DNA from: Brachynemurus nebulosus
Lineage: Eukaryota; Arthropoda; Insecta; Neuroptera; Myrmeleontidae
Length of the DNA: 64,000 nt
Reading direction: 5' to 3'
Assembly (NCBI GenBank): GCA_035578155.1
Contig: JAPWDM010000050.1
Span: 558,001 to 622,000 of the forward strand
Shown: positions 45,985-58,900 of the stretch, one piece after another
How the letters are laid out: the number at the start of each line of letters is the position of its first letter
How positions within the stretch are numbered: the first letter of the stretch is position 1
Made by a program: the position numbers and the translations under genes
Notes under the pieces: model-generated
What the model saw: the letters and a program-made list of their open reading frames with translations, nothing else
Told to the model about the DNA's origin: nothing
Database searches by the model: none

Positions 45985-48900
45985 GTAAAATTACTATCAC
46001 ATTCTTGCTGTTACTCCTAATATTTTATACTTTATAAATGAAAAATTATTTCTGTTTTATATTTAGTCATCCCAATTCGTTGTTTTGTATGCAGTTCTGA
46101 AGAAAATAGATTTTGCACGAACAACAATCCCAAATATATAGTTGATTGCCCAAAAAATTCTACTGGTTGTGTAAAAATTACGGTGTCAGGTATATTTCAA
46201 ATGAAATTCCAAAACTGAAACTACTATTTCCCAGATAAAATAATTTTTCAAATTTTATTCATTATTATAACGGGTTTACATTTGCAATGATTTGCTGGCG
46301 CCACTTTTAAGTTTGCATGTCTGTAAAGTTTACACGGTTTACACTACTTGCACGTCCGTTTACACATGATTTGCATGGTATATAATTTGGTAAGTACTGC
46401 GCAGGTCACAAATGGCTGAATTGGATAAATAACTGTCATGTATAGCTTTCAGTTGTATCTAAATGTAAAGCAAACAATGAATTAGAAGAGAAAAAAACAT
46501 AATAGGTACTTAAAAATGATATTCAAACCTGAATAATCCCTTAAAAATGGCATTTAATTATTTTTAAAATATTACTGGCGCCAATACAAGTTTACATTTG
46601 CATGTTTTAATTTTAGTGGCACATGAATCATTACTGGCGCCAGAAAAGTTAGAAGGTTGCTAACTTTCTTCATCCATGCATGCACTGATCTACCTTGCAC
46701 ACCAGTCGATGTTTACACGTTCATTTTCTTTTACTGGCGCGCCACTTAGTGTTGGCGCCAGCAAATCATTGTAAATGTAAACCCCGTATTAGCCATTATT
46801 TAACGCCTTTGCGATCATTTTGTCCAGGGAGCCAATTTAGCAATAATTATGATAATTATACACCTCTATAGGTTCTATCGACCGATCCAGACTTTATCGA
46901 GATATACATAATTATATAACAAAGGAAACATTTAAATAGTGCTACCATTTTAACCCTTTGTACTCCAACGGGAAATTACACAATCCGTTGAAAGTCACTT
47001 TGGCCCACTTTTTTTTGCTATTTAACCTACCTAATATGTACACAATTTTTACTCATATCTTAACACTTGAGTCTAATGACCTATGATTCCTTGTATGCTA
47101 GATTATTTTTGAAATCGAATCAAATACGATAAATGATTGAAATATTAACTCATCTTATTGACTTATTTATGTTTCTCATCATAATGTGTCCAAAAGGTTA
47201 ATCTTAATATTGCCAAGTAATAATGAAAAAGTCTGTTTTTCTCGATTTAACTATACATCATTTCAGATACAAATGATCATGAATTTTCGTTAAAAAATTA
47301 AATAATTCTTATATTTGCAACAAATCAATCTTCTTTTCTAAAAATAAACTGCAAATTTAAAATTTACATAAATGCAATAATAAAAGAGATAAAGCCAAGA
47401 AAACGGAAATTATTTAAATTCAAAGTGACGAAGCATGATTAAATTTAACTGAAATGAACCATACTTCTATTTCTTTTTTAAATTGGGAAATCAAATGGAG
47501 GCGTGGTTTAATATTGAGCCGACTGGTAGTAGTTTTTTCATTCATCATCAGATGGCAAAAATTGAGACCTAAAATTATAGCAATTTGGAATTGACCATTT
47601 TTATTTGGAAACAATAAATTATTGTAAAAAAATAAGGATTAACTATATATTAAAAAAAAATACGCTGTTTGTATTGGCTACGCAAAAATTCTCACTCGCG
47701 CCTCTGGTGGTAAAATTAGAACTAGCATCAAGTAAAAATATACGTATACGATTAATGGGTGATATATAATCTAGTAATCCGCGCATAATAGGGTACTTGA
47801 CTGAAGTTACAAAAATATTCTAAAAGCATTGTTTTGCCATATCAGTTAAGTGATTTTTTTTTATTTTCGACAGATTCTTAAAAAATCATCAAAAAAAATA
47901 ACCCTACAATTTTAAATGAGAAAAAGGCGGGAAAAGCACCTCACTATAGTGACGTCACAGTTTGAAGTAACTAAACGTCAATGTCAGTATTTATAACCTC
48001 AAAACTTTGATTATATTCATAAAATGTCAAAGTAAATGCAAGTATTTATTAGAATTCTGGCCGATTATTATTACTATATATATAAGCTAATAAAAATATT
48101 CAAAAGAAAACACAATTTCACCTTACCGATGAAAATTATCAAAATCGACATATATAGCTACAAAATGTTACGTCATTTTCAAGAAATGGCGCGTTTTCAC
48201 TAATTTTTGCTGACAAATGGCGATTTTCAAAATAAAATTTCTAAATAGTTATCAAATTTTTTTATGTTTCATCATTAAAATTGGAGATATGTAATGATAA
48301 TGCATAGGATCATATAACATTTAACACAAATTTAAAATACAGTCAAGTACCGTATTTGTATAATACATTTTTCTATCGTCAATTAAACGTATACAAAACT
48401 TTTTACTTGATACAGCTTCTAATTTAAAAAAACCAGGAGCGCTCGCGTAATCTTTGCGTTGCTAATAAACAGCACGAATTTTGCGAATTGTCAAAATCGA
48501 ATAAACAAACCTTGCCTATTGGCAGTAGTTTTTCTTTTTACCACTATTTCGCGTAGCTTATTTTTTTACCACTAGTTCGCGTATGTAAGTTTTACGATTC
48601 CTAATACCACCAACTCGCTTATTATTATGTATTTAAAATAAATAAATAAATAAATAAGGAAAAAAATGATAGTTTTTAAGTAGTTTATTTCATAACATTA
48701 TATTAATTTACAAAAAATAAAAATTCAAAAAGATGACTAAATTGAAAAAAAAAATACCATAACTGCTGAACATTACTGTTGACTGTGTAGTTGATTTGTT
48801 AAACAAAACAAAATTTGTAAATTACAAAGTAACACTATTCAAATTTTATTATTTACAATATGTATTTCTATTTTTGTTTTTAAGTTTTGCAAAATGATTT

Positions 48901-49216
48901 TAATTTGCCTATAAATAATAAGATAGGCGATTTGATGTGGGATGGCTGGTCAAGAAACTGGACAATTTATGAGACAAATGTGACAAAAGTGATCCGAAAA
49001 TGTTCCAGTACGAAAAAGCTTGTTCATCATATGACCGGTTGTGTTGCACCAGCGCCAGAGGTCGATGGAAATTTTAAAATTTGCTACTGTAAAGATAGTT
49101 TCTGCAACATATCACCGCAATATAAAAGTAATTTACGATTTATTTATATTTTCTATGTAACTAAGGTATTTTGGTACGCTCTCGAAAATCTGTATAATAA
49201 AAATATAGCTTTTTAA
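45921..49216 (+). CDS. Ly6/uPAR three-finger protein (quiver-like), secreted or GPI-anchored
   Basis: Three exons (45921-45984, 46067-46189, 48885-49216) join in phase 1 to give 172 residues. Residues 1-17 are a hydrophobic signal peptide (MKLINLICLIMLILCS). The mature part has exactly ten cysteines in the Ly6 order: IRCFVCSS, RFC, VDC, TGC, then RKC, TGC, ICYC and the closing FCN. Insect relatives include quiver/sleepless, boudin and crooked, which modulate channels, receptors and septate junctions; no one of them can be named as orthologue. The C-terminus (NLRFIYIFYVTKVFWYAL) is hydrophobic and may act as a GPI signal, although an alternative donor GTAATT before it would allow another ending. 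AATAAA at 49198-49203 overlaps the last codons. Intron 2 is filled with transposons. Confidence 0.88.
46067..46189 (+). CDS. Ly6 protein, coding exon 2 (first five cysteines)
   Basis: The acceptor ATATTTAG precedes 46067 and the donor GTATAT follows 46189. It encodes IRCFVCSSEENRFC through TGCVKITVS, the first half of the three-finger fold. Confidence 0.88.
46271..46786. mobile_element. TIR MITE in Ly6 intron 2 (516 bp)
   Basis: The left end CGGGTTTACATTTGCAATG and right end CATTGTAAATGTAAACCCCG are inverted repeats, continuing into TTTGCTGGCGCCA. GGCGCC and TTTACA words recur inside. The target duplication could not be fixed. Confidence 0.82.
47480..48607. mobile_element. Family F element with nested family C MITE, in Ly6 intron 2
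   Basis: The left part (ATTGGGAAATCAAATGGAGG, GTGGTTTAA, CATCAGATGGC) and right part (GTAAGTTTTACGATTCCTAA) match the ends of the element at 50427-51966. The two parts are separated by a complete family C MITE (47787-48356). Confidence 0.7.
47787..48356 (+). mobile_element. Family C MITE, full copy 4 (570 bp), in Ly6 intron 2
   Basis: AATAGGGTACTTGACTGAAG to CAGTCAAGTACCGTATT, with CACTATAGTGACGTCAC conserved. Nested in a family F element. Confidence 0.92.
48885..49216 (+). CDS. Ly6 protein, coding exon 3 (last five cysteines, stop)
   Basis: The acceptor TTTTTAAG precedes 48885. It encodes VLQNDFNLPINN, the loop DLMWDGWSRNW, and the cysteines in RKC, TGC, CYC and FCN. It stops at 49216, 57 bases before the stop of the oppositely directed AspRS gene. 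Confidence 0.88.
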
Positions 49217-49273
49217 TCTCTAAAAAATATAAAATTGTATAAAAATTGTGAGAAAGAACTATTCATTCAACTA

Positions 49274-49909
49274 TTACGCTTTATCCTCAATAATTATCAC
49301 GTCACTGTCCCCATTCATGTCTTGTTGCGAATCATTTTCCGATTCTACTTTTGAACTTGCAATTTCATCTAAATGATATAATTTGATATCTTGGTCAAGG
49401 TAAGCCGTTGGCGCCAGACACAATAAATCTTTGCCTTCAATGGTTTTTGGAAAAGCTATAACATCGCGGATGCTTGCGGTTTTTAACATTGTGGATATAA
49501 GGCGATCTATGCCCAGGGCGATTCCGCCGTGTGGTGGACAACCACATTCCAGCGCTGACAATAAATGGTCCATTTCATTTGGATCTATTTTTAACATGTT
49601 TAGAATTTTTTTTTGGAAATTACAGTCGTGGATACGAATTGAACCGCCGCCAATCTCGTATCCATTTAGAACAAGATCGAATGCTTGACTTCGAACTTTT
49701 AACGGTTCACTGTCTAGTAATTCGATGTCGTCGGGATGCGGCTGCGTGAATGGATGGTGTACTGATTGCAACTGGCCCTCCGTCTCACCAGCTTCAAAAA
49801 GTGGGAAATCAGTGATCCATACGAAATCATATGTATCCTCCCTCTGTTTATCTGAACTGTGTTCCAAAAATTTCATATATTCCAACCGAATCCGTCCCAA
49901 ATACTCCAT
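49274..49909 (-). CDS. DARS2: AspRS, last coding exon (motif 3, stop)
   Basis: The acceptor TTTTCAG precedes 49909; the intron above it is only 64 bases. It encodes [37 protein letters not shown] and motif 3 with its conserved Arg, then a C-terminal acidic tail. Confidence 0.96.
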   Translation of the reverse strand: MEYLGRIRLEYMKFLEHSSDKQREDTYDFVWITDFPLFEAGETEGQLQSVHHPFTQPHPDDIELLDSEPLKVRSQAFDLVLNGYEIGGGSIRIHDCNFQKKILNMLKIDPNEMDHLLSALECGCPPHGGIALGIDRLISTMLKTASIRDVIAFPKTIEGKDLLCLAPTAYLDQDIKLYHLDEIASSKVESENDSQQDMNGDSDVIIIEDKA

Positions 49910-52900
49910 CTGAAAATTTCACCCCACTTTTAAGCAGTTCTTACACCAAAAAAAAAAACAACGTTAAACTTACAGAATGCTTCCGGTCACCATAAGCCAT
50001 CAGGACTAAATCGTTCGTTTGGAATTTGAATTTTTCGGTCAATGCTTTGGCAACTTGTTCGGTAAGTAATGGTGTTAATTTGGAGATCCAATCGGGAACT
50101 GACGAAGGAATTACAGAATGTACAAATTTGGTTTTTGAATATTTTTTATTCCATCGATCCAGACTATTTTTAATTGACGTCGGCAAGTTACCGCCTTCCG
50201 ATCGAGAAATTACGATCGCATATGCACCGAAATTATCACATCTTTCTACTTCGGAGTTTGAGAGGAATTCTTCTGTACAGTCTCTTAGCTAAAAATTAAA
50301 TTAACAAAAAAAAAAAAAAAATCGTCTAGTTTTGACAAGTTCATAGGGAATCAAAACATTTTTGGATTCCTCTAATACACAGAGCGATTCCTATAAATTG
50401 TTAATTAAAAGTGTATTGTTTTGTAAGTATTGGGAAATCAAATGGAGGCGTGGTTTAACATTTAGGCTGCGGTTACATTGGATACGAATTCGTAGGAAAA
50501 TTGATTCGTACGAGCCCGTACGAAATTCATTCGTAACACTGTGTGGTTACATTGGATACGGAATCGTAATACGAATTCATATTTAAATTTAAATTGAAAA
50601 CTGTTAGTACATATAGCCAAAAGATTTTGAAGTAAGAGACCTGTCTTTGTTTGCGCAGGTGGAGTGGGTAAAATAAATCAACTTACTGGCCTTTGGTTGT
50701 ATTTGTCATATAACATATGTATTTGACTGATGTCGACCTTACCTTCAAAATGACTTAGACTGACCCATTTTAAAATGCGTTTCTGCACATCTCTCAGTTC
50801 ATTTTCTTTCGGGTATACTTCATGATATCAAACAATGGATCCAGTTACCGAATCTTATTTATTAGAATCACCGTTTTCAAAATTTCTAATTATAGAAAAC
50901 ATACAACTCTGGGTAAACGATTATTTATTATTCATGTAGAGCAAAAAAACTGAGTTCTGGAATTACTTTGAGGAAATTTTTCAAGCCGAACAGAAATTTT
51001 TAAAATACTTGAACATGTCGCAAGTCACATTCAATTACATTTTAAAATCTACTGAATTTCAGCTTCAATATTCAGTTAATTAATTTTTTATTACACATAC
51101 TTAAAACGTTTTTGTTAGCTTAGGTTAGCTTTATTATATTGTAATATATTTAATAAAAAAATTATCTAAACATTTTCTCTGCCACCTCATTCCACAAGTT
51201 TTTATTTAACTTTCTATTATGATAATATTTATGCTTTTGATCCCTTGAAGACCGCCTTTGTCCAACAAAAATAATTATTTTTTCTATATCCATTGCATTT
51301 GTTCGTACGAATTCGCATCAAAAAACAAAATATTTTGGTCGTATCAAAAAGTCGTACGAGCTCGTACGAAAAAGTCGTAAGCAGTGTAACCACGCATGTC
51401 TAAATGTATGCATTTGTTTAATTCGTATTATCGTGTATAAACTCGTACGAATGAATTTTCGGATGAATTCGTATCCAGTGTAACCGCTGCCGGTAATAGT
51501 TGCTTCATTCGTCACCAGATGGCAGAAGTTGACGCCTAAATAAGTAACTACGTTCAGCAGAACGCAACCGTTGCAAAACGGTTTATGATTTTCTGCTGAA
51601 TGTTATTTTTTTCCGTTGAGTTGCAACATGTTTACTCAGCGATCGCCATGTTTTTCATCATATAGTACGCTGCAAAGAAGCGGAATGTGTTATCGGGAAT
51701 AGTCAACACTGATTGCAAATGGTCACTAATCGCTGAAATTGAGCGCTAAAATCTGCTGAACGTAACCAATGATAACAATTTGAAATCGTTATTATTTATT
51801 TGAAAACAGTAAATTATTATGAAAAAATAAGAATAATGTTCAAAAAAAAATATTCCAGTTTGTATTTTGTAAACCAAATAGCATAAATTTTATGAATTAT
51901 TGTCAAGACCTAATAAACAAACCTTGCCCACTGGTTCGCGTATCTAAGTTTTACGATTCCCAATACAAACTATATTAACATTTTCAGTCCCATGGCTTCG
52001 GCATCCGAAACCAAACAAAATATCCCCAGAGGCCGACCGCAATCAATGATTAATTGATTAGTTGGTTACGCATTATGTGTGCGATGTTTATCATCATTCA
52101 TCACACGGATGTGTTCCTACTCACACAAATACATACCAACACACACTACTCTTTTGGTTTCTATGTATAAAAAATTTTAAGATAAACAAAAAATACATAA
52201 ATATAGTTTATATTTTTAAATAAAATTGATTTGAATGTCAGTGTATATGTAGTATGTACGTATCACGTACGTATGTTTACAGTTTTACACATACATGTTG
52301 AACTGTGTTGAATCTATTCAGTGTTTGAATCATTTTATGTATTTGTTTATATAAAGTTTTTTTTTTTTAAATATTGCCGACTTCGGGGAAGTTTACTATA
52401 AAAGTGCTCGGGCCTCATAGTGTTAAAAAAGAAATTAAGGTCGGGTAATACAAAGGACAAATAAATCAACGAATAACTATTCTATTTTATGAATAAAAAT
52501 AGTTGTGAACTAAATTTTAGTTCAGTATTATAAAAGTACCTCATGATTAAATTAGTTAGTGGTCGATTAGCCTATAATATGTTGCAAATATGTTTTAATT
52601 TCCATATATATATATAATATAAAAATTAATTCTGTACCTCTAATTTGTATTACGTGTATAAAACCTGTTTAAATATGAATAAATATAAACAAATAATATT
52701 TATAAAAATCTTTCAGAACTGTTAAATTAATATCCGAATAAAGTTTAGTCGGTAGATTTTTTGTTAACTAAAATTTAGTTCCCTCCTTAATTTATTTCAG
52801 TTTTATAATACTGACATTTGTGAATAAAATTAATTTAGTTCACAAATTTAGTTATTAGTCTTTTATAATACTGGCCACTAATTTTCTAAATAATTTTAGG

Positions 52901-55900
52901 TATGTATATAGGAAACCTGATATACAGGGTGTAAGTAAAATAAGTCTAAATAGTTTTAAGAATGGATTAATACTTGTCATAGGAACCACCCTGTGTACTA
53001 AAAATGAACAGACAATTATTACCGTGTATCCAAATCGTGTGTCTGGTTTATCGGTGCCGTAGATCATCATAGCCTCGTCATACGTCATCCTTCTGAACGG
53101 TAAACTTAATTCTTGTTCTGAAAAAACATACTTTAACATTTTCTCGATCAAGTTCATCACACAATCCTGATCGATAAATGACATCTCGATATCAAGTTGT
53201 GTAAATTCCGGTTGACGATCAGAACGGCCCCGTTCGTCGCGATAACATCGCGCAATTTGGAAATAACGATCAATGCCGCCCACCATCAACATTTGTTTTA
53301 ACTGCTGCGGACTCTGAGTTAACGCGTAACATTTACCAGCCAGTTGTGTCGGTACGACAAATTCCTGAGCACCCTATAGTAGAATTGAAATTTAATAATT
53401 TAGTAATTTAGTAAGAATTTTTAAACACGTTCACTTCTACTGTACACGGATCCGTGTACATAGTCGCACTAGTTGCGATGTCAACGCAGCATTAATACGG
53501 TACTTGACTGTATTTAAAATTTGTGTCAAATGTTAAATAATTGTATGCATTATCATTACATATGTCCAATTTTAATGATGAAACTTAAAAAAATTTGATA
53601 ACTATTTAGAAATTTTATTTTGAAAATCGCCATTTTTTAACAAATATTCAAATTAGTGAAAACGCGCCATTTCTTGATTATGACGTAACATTTTGTAGCT
53701 AGATATGTCGATTTTGATAATTTTCATCGATGAGGTGAAATTGTGTTTTCATTTGAATATTTCTATTAGCTTATATATACAGTAATAATAATCGGCCAGA
53801 ATTTTAATAAATACTTGCTTTTACTTTGACATTTTATGAATATAATCAAAATTTTGAGGTTATAAATATTGACATTGACGTTTAGTTGCTTCAAACTGTT
53901 ACGTCACTATAGTGAGGCGTTTTTCCCGCCTTTTTCTCATTTAAAATTGTAGGGTTATTTTTTTTTTTGATGATTTTTTACAGAATCTGTCGAAAATAAA
54001 AAAATCGCTTAACTGATATGGAAAAACAATGCTTTTAGAATATTTTTTTAACTTCAGTCAAGTACCCTATTGTGAGTCAAATACACAGATCGGTATAGAG
54101 ACCATACTGGACGAAGACACACGCTTATAGAAAGACCACCACCCATATAGTGCCCATTCAGTACAACATGTATTAAATTTTACGTCAAGTTACGCTTCCG
54201 ACATCTATGAACATCGCAAAGTTAAACTTATATTAAATGAAAGTGACTCATACAAAAAATAAAATGCTGTCACAAATAAAAATTATAATTTCTATTATCC
54301 TTTTTCAATATATTAGATAGTAGATATTGTGAGAGATAGCTATATTACGAGCTTGTCTGATACATAAATTTATGTGAATGAGTCATTTTCAGTTCATATA
54401 AATTAGAGTATATCAACTTACGTATCTCTATACTGCAATTCGCTTATTGTCAAAATATGACATAAACTTGCTCTCTTCCACTAAACACACAACATGTTAC
54501 TACATAAACATGTCATGCATGTACACGGACCTACGCTTGTGTATGTATCATACGTCGTACTCAATCTGTGATATAGTGGGATATACATCGTGTACATACG
54601 TATAATGTACGTATAATATACACATATTCGATCACTGTTGATAAACAAACAATTAAAATATATTTTTACTTATTTAAAGAAAAATATCCCTTTATTTTGA
54701 GTATATTTTTTGTTTAAATGGAATTTTTACACTTAAATACGACACAAGCTTCACCTTTCTTTCTATTTAAATTTAAAAAGTTAATTAGAAAAACAATGAC
54801 ACCTATGAGCGACCGATTCATTTCTGGTCTAATATCCCGCCAAAACGCGCCAGACGAGCCATACAATTTTGTATTTACATTAGTAAGTTGTGTGTATTCT
54901 GTGGTGACACTCATATCTCAGTTGTCATTCGACAATGTAGCAGTGAACGTGTTTAAGAAACATACTTACACCAGGAGTTCGTCGGAACAGTGTTGGCGTT
55001 TCCACATCGACAAAATCACATTTATTTATCAAATATTCACGCATTCGCATGATTGCTTTGGAGCGCATACGTAAATTATATTGCATATCGGGGAATCTTA
55101 AATCCAAATAGCGATACTGCATTCGAATCGCTTCTTTTGGTTTTTGATGTTCGCGTAAATTAAATGGCAAGTTGAGCGAGGCCCTATTTAATACTTTTAT
55201 ACTATTGATACAGACTTCAATTTGTCCGGTGGGACTGCTGGATTTAATCGAATTTGGCGGGCGTGACGCAACAGTGCCTTCAATTTGTATAACAGATTCT
55301 AGTGGCGTTTGCGTGATGAGATCGATTAGATCTTGCCGTTCCTCGGAGATGACGCACTGTGTTGAACCGTACGAATCGCGGATAATTACAAATTTTTTCA
55401 TACGTTCAAACTCGAGCCATCCGCACAGTGTCACATCCTCGCCAATGTGCTCTTCACGTAATTGACCGCACGTGTGCGTACGTTTGGTGAACAGATTCAC
55501 ACTGTTCTTTGCATCCTCTTCGCCACTCTCTGTTTCACTTTTCGTCGATTTTTCCGGTGTCACATAATCTTTGGCCATTATAAGAGTGTCCATGATTACT
55601 TCAATTAGTCCTGTCTCTAAAGCCTAAATTACAAAATTTAAAAAAATTACACCGATACCTCAATTTATGCAAATATTCGTTCCATACGGATTCAATTTAT
55701 GCGAATAAAAAATCGCGTGAATTGAATCCCGTCATTATAAAAGGAAAAATACTGGAAATAAAAGCTACTAAAACTTTTAAAGAATTTTATAATACAAATG
55801 AGTCGCTGAGTTTCAAAACTATCTAATTGACGATTTTTTCAAAATTGAGTTAGATACGGTTTATTATTCAGGAGGATAAACTGCACCAAAAAATACCAAC

Positions 55901-58900
55901 TAGACGGTGCTAAGTCAACTTTTTCCCCTTTAATTTTAATGACAAAAATACGAAACTGTTTCAAAAGTAACTAATTGCAATATTTTCCAACTGAAAAAAC
56001 ATGGCGCTACAAGCAACACAAACCCGTTGCAAAACTATCTAATTACTTATATAAAAATGGCGTCATTAGAAAAACCTAGAACAAAAGTAGCTAGTTAGGT
56101 AGCCTGCAGAAGATCAAATAATTGTATGTGATAATTTTATTACTCTCTCTTGCAAAAGTGTCTAATTGTTAGTGTTACTGCTGCAAAAGTAGCTAATTAC
56201 AAAATCAACCGCTTCAAAACCATCTAATTAAAGCAAACTGCTGCAAAAGTAGTTAATTGTAACTTTTAATGGTTATTTACTAATTATTGATGAGTGGTAT
56301 CGTTGTTATTATTTCTTTATAAGAACTGTATGATTTTTCCTAAAAATTTAATGGTAAAAACCACATCAAAATTATTATTATAAGTGAGAAAACAGTTTTT
56401 TGTGTTTGCTGAACATTTTTATTTGTGTCAATTAGATGGTTTTGAAACTCATCGACTCAAATGATAACGAATATGTAGAAATTGACATATTTAAATTTTA
56501 AAAATATCGTTATTTTCAATATTGATAATTTTTAATAACGAAAAATAGGTTTTAACAGTCCCAAAATGTTCGGAATATCCACAACTTGCTTCGCTTAAGC
56601 CTTCAAAAATTTCGTTATTTTTCAGGTACGATGCACCGTTTACGAGATATTTACGATCAAAAGTTTACGTTTACGAAAAGTATCGAAAACTAATTTTCTT
56701 TTTAAATATTATATTGCTGACCAGATTAATGAGATTAATGGAGCAGAGCGTGAATTAAACCATTATAATCAATTTATGAGAAATAACTTATAAATTTATG
56801 TAAATTTGCCGTATAAAACGAATATACTCGCGTAAAAAAAAAATCGCATAATTGAGGGACCGGTGTAAACCATAGTAACAATTTTTACTTTATTACGTAT
56901 TTCGTATACACTCAACTAACTTATAAATGATAAGTTTTACATAGATGTTTAAGTCAAAATACATTCTCAAACTAATCCTTAAATATTTTTGCTACTTACA
57001 GGACTTTCATGACCTGTTGGACGATACTTGACAACCCCCGTTATTGCCACAACGCTCTCATTTTCAGCATCTTTCAGTATATCAGCAATTTCAGTTTTCT
57101 ATATAAAAACAAAGCAGTATTAAATAACCGACTAAAAAATCCACTTACTTGAACTGTTAATTTATTAAAGTTTAGAGCGCTTAGAGAATGGCTTCAATAC
57201 ATTTATATTTTAATTCTGTTTTTCTATTTGGTTCAAAAAATGTTATCTTTACTACTTTAACAAAAATTCAGACAACGTAATAGGAAAGTCAAGTGGTTAC
57301 AAGGAGCCCAAAAAGAATTCATGTGATATAGAATGATTCTTAGTTAAAGTTAATTCTGACTATTATTTAAAAAAAAAAATCAAACTGTTTGTCAGCATGA
57401 TGTGTACACTGTTGACACTAAAAACTAATGGTCCGATTTGGATGATTTTTTTTTAAATGTTCATCATTACAGCGGATTAATGATAAGAATTACAGAAATA
57501 AACAAAAATGAATATTTTTGATAGTTTTATGGCTTTAAATGCACAAAAATATGAAGCTTTTAGGAATAATCATTCATAAAATTTTTTAACGTGGGTATAT
57601 CCAGGGCTGGGAAAAATGGTTCATAGAAACCATTTAAAATAGAAAATGGTTTCCAAAAATGCAGTTAAAATACAAAATGGAAAATGGTTTTGCTGAACAT
57701 ATTTAAAACAGAAAATGGAAAATAGCTATTTAAAATGGATTATAAAATGCAAAATGCTTTTTATACTTTTTTTATTCTATAAATTTGTTATCATTATTTA
57801 GTTAAGTATATTAATAAAAAGAAAAAGCTAAGAAAATGTCAAACGTACTGAAATTAAATAAGAGCAGTTCTTCCAGAAAATTTTATCAAGTTTGCATGGT
57901 ATGAAAACGAAATTTAACTCTTGAAATATTCTTACTCAAAAATATTGCAAAATTTAATTCAGCCTTAACATATTAAAACCTTGACTACGCTACAACTGCG
58001 ACTTCTAAATTATGAAAACCATCTACTCGAAATACCAAAACATTTCTTATCGACGTGTGTTAAAGATAATAGCACACAACTTGAGTCAGAAAAATTTGAC
58101 TTGAGAGAACTGCAGCTCTAGTAACAAATTTAACTCAAGTGACATTGAAACTCGAATTATAAAAAAATTAGAGTCAATTGAATCGACTTACATTTAACAC
58201 AATTTGTTAGACTGCGTTCAATTCGAGTTCTATGATTAATATTATGAGTCATAAGTGTCACACATATACACATAAATTTGAGTATACATGCATTTTCATT
58301 TTAAATGTAAAATGGATTCAAATTTTCATTTTAAATACAAAATGGAAAATAGTTTGATCGAACTTATTTAAAATAGAAAATGCAAAATGCCATTTTGTAT
58401 TTTAAATACAAATTTAAAATGAAATCATTTTAAATAGTTCCCAGCCCTGGGTATATCAACTTCTTATACATATTATTTTTCGTAGTCTTCATAAAAAAAT
58501 GAATTTAAAAAAAAAAAAAAAAAAAAAAAAACACTTCGATTTTATACTACTAAAAATACTGCTACAAATTTTTACCAATAATCTTTTATAAAAATTTTTT
58601 ACATTGTTAGATCGACTTCTCAACCTCAATTTCGAGCTAAGAGAATTGGAAATCTTATTTAATTATTACCATTTGCCCGAAAATGGGCTAGACTACGATT
58701 AGTACGGCGCCAAGATTTGATGACAGTTCTCTGTAGAACCTTGTAGAACTCAACAAAATAAAACGAAAAGCAAGAATAATATTTTTCGATATTTCGCTTC
58801 GTTTTCAAGATACTGAACGTAAAATTTGCCTTTAAATTCGGATATAGTAATGGTGGAGAACTATCGATAACTATCAATAGTTTTGACTATCGAAAACTAT

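Larger units (their letters stand above)
50427..51966. mobile_element. Family F element with nested elements, in an AspRS intron
   Basis: The ends GTATTGGGAAATC and GATTCCCAATAC are inverted. Family landmarks GGAGGCGTGGTTTAA, GTCACCAGATGGC and CGTATCTAAGTTTTACG are in order. Two other TIR elements (50464-51491 and 51545-51772) interrupt it. Confidence 0.7.

Noticed and set aside
49431..49749. Plus-strand frames of 72-85 codons
   Set aside because: Antisense to the last AspRS exon with its motif 3.
54714..55074. Frames on both strands in the AspRS intron
   Set aside because: No recognisable domain, and partly antisense to a certain exon. Treated as chance in a less AT-biased patch.
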